A stretch of DNA of 12,861 bases from Bacteroidetes bacterium QH_10_64_37 (GTDB lineage: Bacteria > Bacteroidota > Rhodothermia > Rhodothermales > Salinibacteraceae), in the NCBI GenBank assembly GCA_003023105.1, contig PXSZ01000046.1, positions 788-13,648 on the forward strand, written 5' to 3'. Position 1 is the stretch's first letter. The number at the start of each line of letters is the position of its first letter. This document shows, one piece after another, positions 7,377 to 12,861 of the stretch. The notes under the pieces are model-generated. The model ran no database searches and was not told the DNA's origin. It was given only the letters and a program-made list of their open reading frames with translations. A program made the position numbers and the translations under genes.

Positions 7377-8399
7377 ATGAAGTTTCTCGACCAGGTCGAT
7401 CTCAAGGTCAGCAGTGGCGACGGGGGGAAGGGCATCGTCGCGTGGCGCCGAGAAAAATTTGTGCCGAAGGGCGGACCCTCGGGCGGCGACGGGGGCGACG
7501 GGGGGTCGGTGTACGTGGAGGCCGACGAGAACCTCTACACGCTGATGGACCTGAGCCACAACAAGCACGTCTATGCAGACGACGGCGAGCCGGGGGGGCG
7601 CCGCGAGCAGACGGGCGCCTCGGGGGACGACGTGGTGATTCGTGTGCCGCCGGGGACGGTCGTGAAGGACAAACGGACCGGGCAGGTGATCGGGGAGGTC
7701 GTGGAGTCGGGGCAGCGGATTCTCGTGGCCGAGGGGGGCGAGGGCGGACGCGGGAACGCCTACTTCAAGTCGAGCACAAATCAGGCGCCCCGCCACGCCG
7801 AGCCGGGAGGGGAGGGGGAAGCCCGCGAGCTGACGTTCGAACTGAAGCTGATGGCCGACGTGGGACTGGTGGGGTTTCCGAATGCGGGCAAGAGCACGCT
7901 GGTCTCCGCCGTGTCGGCCGCCGAGCCGGAGGTGGCCGACTATCCGTTTACCACGACTGCGCCGCAGCTCGGGATGGTGTACGTGAGCGAGTTCGAGACC
8001 TTCGTGATGGCGGACATTCCCGGCATCATCGAGGATGCGCACGAGGGAAAGGGCCTCGGACTCCAGTTCCTCCGCCACATCGAGCGCACCTCGGTGTTGC
8101 TCTTCGTCATTCCCATCACGTCCTCGGACCTCGGGGACGAGTACGAACAGCTTCTCCACGAGCTGGAGGCGCACGAGGCTGATCTCCTCGACAAGCCCCG
8201 GGCCGTCGCCCTGTCGAAGATCGACATCCTGGCCCCCGACGAGCGGGCGCTTCTTCCCGACGTGGTGGCCGACGAGTTCCCGGACGACGTGCCCGTCCTT
8301 CCGATCAGTGCCGTAGCCGACATTGGCCTCGATCAGCTCAAGTACACGCTTTTTGAAACGGTCAAGTCCGCGCGATCCGCGAAGACGATTCACGCATGA
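7377..8399 (+). CDS. obgE: GTPase Obg (CgtA), ribosome assembly
   Basis: 340 residues. Obg is an essential GTPase that binds the large ribosomal subunit late in assembly and is linked to the stringent response. The N-terminal Obg fold (about 1-158) is glycine-rich, with GDGGKGIVAWRREKFVP, GGPSGGDGGDGG and GGEGGRGNAYF. The G domain follows: G1 GFPNAGKST (166-174), G2 TTT (192-194), G3 DIPGI (213-217), G4 SKID (280-283) and G5 SAV (311-313). G4 has Ser where most GTPases have Asn, a variant I recall from Bacteroidota Obg proteins. The protein ends just after the G domain, so the C-terminal OCT domain of some Firmicutes and Actinobacteria is absent. Its stop overlaps the dprA start by 4 bp (ATGA), which indicates translational coupling. 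The promoter probably lies in the divergent region 7199-7376, but I could not assign its boxes. Confidence 0.96.
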   Translation: MKFLDQVDLKVSSGDGGKGIVAWRREKFVPKGGPSGGDGGDGGSVYVEADENLYTLMDLSHNKHVYADDGEPGGRREQTGASGDDVVIRVPPGTVVKDKRTGQVIGEVVESGQRILVAEGGEGGRGNAYFKSSTNQAPRHAEPGGEGEARELTFELKLMADVGLVGFPNAGKSTLVSAVSAAEPEVADYPFTTTAPQLGMVYVSEFETFVMADIPGIIEDAHEGKGLGLQFLRHIERTSVLLFVIPITSSDLGDEYEQLLHELEAHEADLLDKPRAVALSKIDILAPDERALLPDVVADEFPDDVPVLPISAVADIGLDQLKYTLFETVKSARSAKTIHA

Positions 8400-9556
8400 G
8401 ACTTCCCCTCCAGGACGACGGTGAGCCACCGGACCGGAACCGGTCGGGCGAGCAGCGTGCCCTCATTGGGCTGTCGCTCGTGTCGGGCATCGGGCCGCAG
8501 CGCCTGCGGGCCCTCCTTGCGGCGTTCGACACCCCGAGCGAGGTCTTCCGGGCCTCGCGCTCCGCCCTGACGACGGTGGACGGGGTCGGCGATCAGACCG
8601 CCGAGGCCATTCTTACGTTCGACGACCGGGCGGGGGTGGGGAAAGAGATGGAACGGGCCGAGGAGCTTGGGGCCACCCTCGTCTCGCCCTGGGACGAGCG
8701 CTTTCCCGATCGCCTCCGCGAGATCTACGACCCGCCCGGCTTTCTCTGGATGCGCGGCTCGCTCCCGACGACCGACGCGCCGATGGTCACCATCGTGGGC
8801 ACCCGGCGCTGCACCGACTACGGGCGGGCGCAGGCTCACCACTTCGGGGCCGAGCTCGTCCGACGCGGTTTTACGGTCGTGAGTGGGCTCGCCTACGGCA
8901 TCGACGCCGCTGCGCACAAGGGGGCGCTGGACGCCGGCGGGCGCACGGTTGCCGTCCTCGGGTCGGGCGTGGGGCGGATCTATCCGCAGAAGCACACCGC
9001 CCTCGCCGAGCGGATCACTGAGAATGGGGCTGTGCTGTCCGAGTATGCGCTCGACGCGGAGCCCGACGCGTCCAACTTTCCGGAGCGGAACCGGATTCTG
9101 AGCGGGTTGTCCCTCGGCACGCTCGTGGTCGAGTCGTACTCGGAGGGCGGGGCGCTCATTACGGCTCGCCTCGCGGTGGAGCAGAATCGGGAGGTGTTTG
9201 CCGTGCCGGGAGCGATCACGAAGGACTCCAGCCGGGGCACGAACCGCCTCATCCAGCGGGGCCACGCCAAGCTGGTGCTGGACGTAGACGACCTGCTGGG
9301 GGAGCTCCCCGACGTGACGGTAGACGCCCCGGAAGAGGTGGACGCGGAGACTGTGTCTGCCGGTCCCGATCCCGCCGAGGAGCTCTCAGGCGATGCGGAG
9401 ACCCTCTACGACGCCCTCACAGACACGCCCGTCCACATCGATGCGCTTTGTGAGGAAACGGGCCTCGATCCGTCCGCGGCTCTCCCCACGCTGCTTAAGC
9501 TGGAGTTCAAGGGCCTCGTGCGCCAGCTGGCCGGCAAGCAGTTCCGTCGATCGTAG
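8396..9556 (+). CDS. dprA: DNA-processing protein DprA (Smf)
   Basis: 386 residues. DprA binds incoming single-stranded DNA in natural transformation and loads RecA on it; it is also kept in species with no known competence. Domains seen: an N-terminal helix-hairpin-helix/SAM-like part (about 20-80; LVSGIGPQRL and VDGVGDQTAEAI), the extended Rossmann fold (about 93-300) and a C-terminal winged helix (about 335-386; LPTLLKLEFKGLVRQLAGKQF). Motifs in the Rossmann fold are VGTRRCTDYG (134-143), SGLAYGIDAAAHKGAL (163-178), FPERNRILSGLS (228-239), ESYSEGGALITA (246-257) and GTNRLIQ (281-287). The ATG at 8396 overlaps the obg stop, so the genes share a transcript and probably coupled translation. 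No other competence gene is in this window. The gene is complete. Confidence 0.96.
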   Translation: MRLPLQDDGEPPDRNRSGEQRALIGLSLVSGIGPQRLRALLAAFDTPSEVFRASRSALTTVDGVGDQTAEAILTFDDRAGVGKEMERAEELGATLVSPWDERFPDRLREIYDPPGFLWMRGSLPTTDAPMVTIVGTRRCTDYGRAQAHHFGAELVRRGFTVVSGLAYGIDAAAHKGALDAGGRTVAVLGSGVGRIYPQKHTALAERITENGAVLSEYALDAEPDASNFPERNRILSGLSLGTLVVESYSEGGALITARLAVEQNREVFAVPGAITKDSSRGTNRLIQRGHAKLVLDVDDLLGELPDVTVDAPEEVDAETVSAGPDPAEELSGDAETLYDALTDTPVHIDALCEETGLDPSAALPTLLKLEFKGLVRQLAGKQFRRS

Positions 9557-9604
9557 CGGGTCGTCAGTCGTTATTTTTACATCCCTTTTCTGCGTTCTTC
9601 TGCA

Positions 9605-9665
9605 CAATGCGTATTCCGTATTTCGCGTTTTCCGTACGCATTGCGCAATACGAAATACGCGATAC
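9605..9665. repeat. Inverted array of 7-nt GTATTNC units with two interleaved 9-bp stems
   Basis: Units GTATTCC (9611-9617) and GTATTTC (9618-9624) read one way; GCAATAC (9645-9651), GAAATAC (9652-9658) and GCGATAC (9659-9665) are the same unit inverted. At the centre lies the perfect palindrome ATTGCGCAAT (9640-9649). Two exact 9-bp arm pairs are present: CAATGCGTA (9605-9613) with TACGCATTG (9635-9643), and CGTATTTCG (9617-9625) with CGAAATACG (9651-9659). The arms alternate (A, B, A', B'), so they cannot both form as simple nested hairpins. The stretch is clearly richer in A+T than the flanking genes. It sits between the dprA stop and the next gene. Confidence 0.75.
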
Positions 9666-9750
9666 TCCCTGCTTGGGCAAAGCACTACAGTCGACAGCAT
9701 AGTCGGTCAATCCGGCACGTTTTGGATGATACACCAGCAGTAGCACGCGC

Positions 9751-10818
9751 ATGACCTTTCTGCTTCTGGCGGTGGCGGCCTTTTTTATTACAGGCACGGT
9801 CCTGCCGCTCTTCTCGCACGATCACTGGGTGATTCGCTTCTTCGACTTTCCCCGGGTGCAGCTGTCGGGCGGCATTGTGCTCACGCTCGCCGGATTCCTC
9901 GTGGTGGGCCCCTCCACGGTCGTCGACTACGGGACGATGGCTCTGCTGGGGGTGTGCCTTGTTTACCAGATCGACCACATTCTGTCCTACACCCCCCTGG
10001 CTCCGCTGCAGGTGAAGGAGGCGACCGATGACGGCAAGGCGACCGACAAAATCTCCTTTCTGGTCGCCAACGTGGAAATCGAAAACCGGAACGCCGGCTC
10101 ACTGCTTGATCTCATCGACGAGGAAGATCCCGACCTCGTCCTGGCCATCGAGACGGACGAGTGGTGGATGAGGCAGTTGCGGCCCCTCCAGGACGACTTT
10201 CCCCACACCCTGGAGCATCCGCAGGAAGATGCCTACGGCATGTGCCTCTACTCGAAATATCCACTCGTCGACCCGACCGTTCGCTTTCTGGTGGAGGACG
10301 ACGTGCCCTCCATCCACACGAAGGTGGCATTGCCGTCGGGGACGCACGTCTGGTTTCACGGGATGCATCCGCGCCCGCCCCATCCGACTCACGATCCCGA
10401 CACGACCGAGCGGGATGCCGAGATGATCCTTCTCGCCCAAGAACTTCAGGATCGCGACGAGCTCACCGTCGTAGGGGGCGACCTGAACGACGTCTCGTGG
10501 TCGTACACCACGCGGCTTTTTCAGAACATCAGCGGCCTGCTCGATCCGCGCGTCGGGCGCGGCTTCTACAGCACGTTCCACGCCCGGTATCCGTTTCTCC
10601 GGTATCCGCTCGACCACACCTTCCATTCCGAGCACTTCCTGCTGTCGCAACTCAAGGTGCTCCCCTACATTGGGTCCGACCATTTTCCTGTGCTCTTAGA
10701 GCTGGATTACCACCCCGACGCCGAGAACCACCACGACGAGCCGGAGGCGAACGGGCAGGACGAGGCCCAGGCCCAGCACGAGCTGGAGAAGCTGGAGGAG
10801 AAGCGGAACTCGGAGTAA
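9751..10818 (+). CDS. Membrane-anchored endonuclease/exonuclease/phosphatase (EEP) family protein
   Basis: 355 residues. Three hydrophobic segments (about 3-21, 38-53 and 60-78) precede an EEP domain (about 100-320). This is the fold of DNase I, exonuclease III and sphingomyelinase, a metal-dependent phosphodiester hydrolase. The catalytic set is all visible: Asn107 (LVANVEIEN), Glu134 (LAIETDEW), His206 (GMHPRPP), Asp244 and Asn246 (GGDLND), Asp288 (YPLDHTF) and the Asp310-His311 pair (GSDHFPV). The domain therefore looks active. The layout resembles bacterial YafD-like proteins whose catalytic domain follows a membrane anchor; which side it faces and what it cuts are not known. The C-terminal 30 or so residues are highly charged (His/Asp/Glu, then Glu/Lys), apparently disordered. 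The ATG at 9751 immediately precedes the first membrane segment. It is probably transcribed alone. Confidence 0.88.
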   Translation: MTFLLLAVAAFFITGTVLPLFSHDHWVIRFFDFPRVQLSGGIVLTLAGFLVVGPSTVVDYGTMALLGVCLVYQIDHILSYTPLAPLQVKEATDDGKATDKISFLVANVEIENRNAGSLLDLIDEEDPDLVLAIETDEWWMRQLRPLQDDFPHTLEHPQEDAYGMCLYSKYPLVDPTVRFLVEDDVPSIHTKVALPSGTHVWFHGMHPRPPHPTHDPDTTERDAEMILLAQELQDRDELTVVGGDLNDVSWSYTTRLFQNISGLLDPRVGRGFYSTFHARYPFLRYPLDHTFHSEHFLLSQLKVLPYIGSDHFPVLLELDYHPDAENHHDEPEANGQDEAQAQHELEKLEEKRNSE

Positions 10819-10875
10819 AGCGCCGTCGGTCGAACTGCCCGGTGTTTCCAGGCTCAGGGGGGACCCTTTTCAGAA

Positions 10876-11104
10876 CTACTCGTCGGGATCGAAGATGGCG
10901 CCTACGGACACCTCGATGTCGAGCACAGGATCGGTGAACGAGCCGCTGGAGACGGCGGTGCCGTCCATGGTCCCCGGGAAGAGGGTGACGGTACGAAGCG
11001 GCGGTTGCACCAGCCAGCACGACTGGACGCCGGTCTCGAGGAGGAACTCGATCTCCTTGACCAGGTCCTGCGTGAAAACGAAACTGTTTTCGTGATCGAT
11101 CTCG
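10876..11104 (-). pseudogene. Remnant of a Uma2-family (PD-(D/E)XK-like) nuclease gene, C-terminal part only
   Basis: The minus frame ending in a TAG at 10876 reads like the C-terminal third of a Uma2 (DUF820) protein: FTQDLVKEIEFLLETGVQS, then CWLVQPPLRTVTLFPG, then FTDPVLDIEVSVGAIFDPDE. In this family a repeated LEAGV.SCWLV..P.RTV.V block is followed by a DP...V.V..IF ending. The N-terminal half with the catalytic residues is missing, because the plus-strand aminotransferase starts at 11111. An ATG for this frame exists only at 11148, inside the aminotransferase, and its first residues do not look like the family. I therefore read it as a truncated leftover, though expression of a short protein of up to 90 residues cannot be excluded. 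The upstream boundary is approximate. Confidence 0.6.
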
Positions 11105-11110
11105 TTCTCT

Positions 11111-12244
11111 ATGACCCTTGACGCTCTCCGCGCCCACTTCCCCCACACCGAGCATCAGACCTACCTCAACCACGCGGCGGTGAGTCCGATGAGCCGCCCG
11201 GTGCGCGACGCCATCGATGCCTACGTTGCCGAGCGGCACGGCGACGATCCGGACGCCCCGATCGAAAACTTCGACGCGTTCCAGTCGGTGATGGCGGAGA
11301 CGAAGGAGCGAGCGGCCGAGGTGCTCGGCACCGATCCGGGCCGGGTCGAGTTCGTTCCCAACACGTCGGCGGGCCTCAACGTCCTCGCGCGCGGGCTCGA
11401 TTGGGCCGAGGGCGACCGCATCGCTGTGCCGGACGGCGCGTTCCCGACCAATGTCTACCCGTTTCTGAACCTGGAGGACCAGGGCGTAGCCGTCGATTTT
11501 GTGCCGACGGACGAGGGGGCGTACACGGTCGACGACGTGGAGCAGACGCTGCGGCCCGAGACCCGGCTCCTGAGCGTGTCCTGGGTGCACTTCCTCTCGG
11601 GCTACCGGGCTGACCTGGAGGCCCTCGGCGCGCTCTGCGAGGAGCAGGACGTCCTCTTCTGCGTCGATGCCATCCAGGGGCTCGGGGCGCTGCAGCTCGA
11701 CGTGGAGGCGGCCGGCATCAACTTCCTGGCCACCGGCGGGCACAAGTGGCTGATGGCCGCGCAGGGCGCCGGACTGCTCTACTGCGACGAGGGGCTCCAG
11801 GACCGGCTTCGCCCGCCCACCGGCTGGCTCCACGGCCCGGTGGACTGGGAGAATCTGGACGACTATGCCCTCACGTTCCACGATGACGCGCGCCGGTTCC
11901 GCACCGGAACCCTCAACAGCGTCGGCATCGCGGCGCTGCACGCCGCCCTCGGCCTCTATCTGAAGGCCGGCCCGGCGTGGTGCGAAGAGCACGTCCTCGA
12001 CCTCTCGACGACCCTTGTGGACGAACTGGCGGCCCGCGGCCTGCCCCGCTACGGCACCGACGACCCGGCCCGCGCCAGCGGCATTGTGACCGTCGAGCCC
12101 GACGATCCTGAGTCCCTGTTCGACCACTTGAAAGAACGCGATATCACCGGTGCCCTCCGCAACCGGAAGCTTCGGTTCGCGCCGACGTATTATAACGATG
12201 AGACGGACCTCCAGGCCGTGCTGGACGCAATGGATGCGTTTTAG
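11111..12244 (+). CDS. Class V PLP-dependent aminotransferase-like enzyme (cysteine desulfurase superfamily)
   Basis: 377 residues, complete. Fold-type I PLP enzyme. Seen: YLNHAAVSPMS near the N-terminus (18-28), PNTSAGLN (83-90) for phosphate binding, SWVHFLSGYRADL (157-169), CVDAIQGLGALQLD (184-197) with Asp186 contacting the PLP nitrogen and Gln189, and ATGGHKWLM (207-215) with Lys212 as the Schiff-base lysine. RFRTGTLN (about residues 261-268) matches the RFE.GT.N block of the family. I do not see the reactive-cysteine loop of SufS/IscS cysteine desulfurases, so a role in sulfur donation is doubtful; isopenicillin-epimerase-like or other lyase or transaminase activity is equally possible. 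The start is fixed by an in-frame TGA at 11093. It lies head to head with the Uma2 remnant. Confidence 0.88.
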   Translation: MTLDALRAHFPHTEHQTYLNHAAVSPMSRPVRDAIDAYVAERHGDDPDAPIENFDAFQSVMAETKERAAEVLGTDPGRVEFVPNTSAGLNVLARGLDWAEGDRIAVPDGAFPTNVYPFLNLEDQGVAVDFVPTDEGAYTVDDVEQTLRPETRLLSVSWVHFLSGYRADLEALGALCEEQDVLFCVDAIQGLGALQLDVEAAGINFLATGGHKWLMAAQGAGLLYCDEGLQDRLRPPTGWLHGPVDWENLDDYALTFHDDARRFRTGTLNSVGIAALHAALGLYLKAGPAWCEEHVLDLSTTLVDELAARGLPRYGTDDPARASGIVTVEPDDPESLFDHLKERDITGALRNRKLRFAPTYYNDETDLQAVLDAMDAF

Positions 12245-12543
12245 GCCGGAGCGTCTGTATGGTCCAGGGACGACTGGTGAAGCGCCAGGGAGGTCTTCAG
12301 TGCTCGGAGGCGTTCGTTGGCGCGTCGAATTTCCACATGTACGTCTGGAATGTGCGGCTGCACGCCCTCCGGACCCACCCGAGATTGTTCACGGGATCTC
12401 CGCAAACCAGTAGAAGTAAAAAACGCGACCGCGCATGATAGCCACCGTGTTCGGTGGGAAACGGAGTATCCATGGAGGGTATTGATTTCTCGGGCTCTGA
12501 ACCTAACTTGTTTCCGCGTCCAAATCTGTCTCTTTCACTACGA
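12245..12543. other. Intergenic region between the aminotransferase and the pseudouridine synthase
   Basis: A 299-bp stretch. A short minus-strand frame (GTG 12378 to stop 12241, 45 codons) has coding-like codon choice but no recognisable family. The right end carries a candidate promoter listed separately. From about 12380 onward base composition drops in G+C. No T-tailed hairpin was found after the aminotransferase. Confidence 0.4.
12482..12510 (+). promoter_or_regulatory. Candidate promoter for the pseudouridine synthase gene
   Basis: TTGATT (12482-12487) and TAACTTG (12504-12510) are 16 bp apart. The second box is close to the TAnnTTTG element of Bacteroidota promoters and the first to its upstream TTG element. 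They lie in a local A+T-richer patch about 33 bp before the ATG at 12544. The assignment rests on resemblance and position. Confidence 0.4.
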
Positions 12544-12861
12544 ATGAGTTACTCTGGTACGTCGCCAGATACGTTTGACCCTGTCGAGTACGACGCCGAC
12601 GTGACCCGGGAGGAGAACGTCGTGGAAGTGGTGGTGCCGGAGGCGGAGACCGGGGGAACGCGCATCGACAAGTACCTCACCCGCTTCTACCCCGAGGCCT
12701 CGCGCACCAAGATCCAACGGGCGATCAAGAAGGGCCACCTCAAGGTGAATGGGAGCGACGTGAAGAAGTCCTATTCGGTGGAGCCGGGCGACGAAATCAT
12801 CTTCCGACTCGTACGGAAGCCGCCGATGCAGGCGGAGCCGGAGCCGATTCCGCTCGACATC
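12544..12861 (+). CDS. RluA/RluD-family pseudouridine synthase, N-terminal part (runs off the right edge)
   Basis: 106 codons are visible from the ATG at 12544. After an acidic leader (about 1-26) comes an S4 RNA-binding domain (about 36-90): GTRIDKYLTRFYPEASRTK, then IQRAIKKGHLKVNGSDVKKS, then YSVEPGDEIIF. The last visible residues, PEPIPLDI, are where RluA/RluD proteins pass into the catalytic domain (typically V.EDD.....KP). These enzymes isomerise specific uridines in 23S rRNA or tRNA to pseudouridine. The catalytic aspartate (HRLD motif) lies beyond the window, so RluD itself rather than another S4-bearing paralogue cannot be confirmed. No Shine-Dalgarno sequence is seen. Confidence 0.88.
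   Translation, partial: MSYSGTSPDTFDPVEYDADVTREENVVEVVVPEAETGGTRIDKYLTRFYPEASRTKIQRAIKKGHLKVNGSDVKKSYSVEPGDEIIFRLVRKPPMQAEPEPIPLDI

Noticed and set aside
7199..7435. N-terminal extension of ribonuclease HI to 7435
   Set aside because: The extra 79 residues resemble no hybrid-binding domain, and the extension would overlap the start of obg on the other strand.
7356..8429. A 357-codon minus-strand frame opposite obg
   Set aside because: Shadow of obg, which has all GTPase motifs on the plus strand.
11074..11091. GAAAAC...GTTTTC inverted repeat just before the aminotransferase start
   Set aside because: The arms are only 6 bp and lie within the Uma2 remnant; too short to call an operator or terminator.
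10652..12127. A 491-codon minus-strand frame opposite the aminotransferase
   Set aside because: Arg/His/Gly-rich antisense frame; the plus strand carries complete PLP-enzyme motifs.
1..12861. Search for CRISPR arrays, insertion sequences, toxin-antitoxin pairs or a new defence system
   Set aside because: No regularly spaced repeats, transposase, or paired small genes of known type were found. The only nuclease-like items are ribonuclease HI, the EEP protein and the Uma2 remnant, and they do not form an operon.

Overview
The window is a G+C-rich bacterial chromosome segment of ordinary, densely packed genes, with no CRISPR array, integrase or insertion sequence visible. Several features suggest a halophilic member of the Rhodothermota/Bacteroidota side, for example a Salinibacter relative. 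The proteins are acidic, Obg has a Bacteroidota-like SKID G4 motif and no C-terminal OCT domain, and no Shine-Dalgarno sequence stands before any start I examined. Pyrimidine-rich leaders stand in front of several genes, and one candidate promoter resembles TTG...TAnnTTG. This assignment is inference from sequence style; I could not run a database search.

Layout from left to right. The N-terminal part of a DASH-type cryptochrome/photolyase lies on the minus strand and runs off the left edge (1-422). A divergent tRNA-Ala(CGC) follows (670-742) with a rho-independent terminator behind it. Next is a minus-strand block: a lipoprotein with an intact SAM-methyltransferase fold (978-1649), an RND inner-membrane efflux pump (1797-4928) and its periplasmic adaptor lipoprotein (4968-6386). 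The adaptor and pump form an operon read from 6386 downwards; no TolC-like outer-membrane channel is in view. After a 359-bp intergenic region holding a 19-bp palindrome comes ribonuclease HI on the minus strand (6746-7198).

From 7377 onward the genes read on the plus strand. The ribosome-assembly GTPase Obg (7377-8399) is translationally coupled to the DNA-processing protein DprA (8396-9556). A short A+T-richer intergenic stretch carries a 7-nt-unit inverted repeat array (9605-9665). Next come a membrane-anchored endonuclease/exonuclease/phosphatase-family protein (9751-10818), a minus-strand remnant of a Uma2-like nuclease gene (10876 to about 11104), a class V PLP-dependent aminotransferase-like enzyme (11111-12244), and the S4-domain start of an RluA/RluD-type pseudouridine synthase running off the right edge (12544-12861).

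I see no convincing new multi-gene system. The items most worth a second look are the methyltransferase that appears to be exported as a lipoprotein, the inverted heptanucleotide array with pseudoknot-like arm order, the Uma2 remnant abutting the aminotransferase, the polar-residue changes in the RND proton-relay positions, and the pyrimidine-rich leaders.
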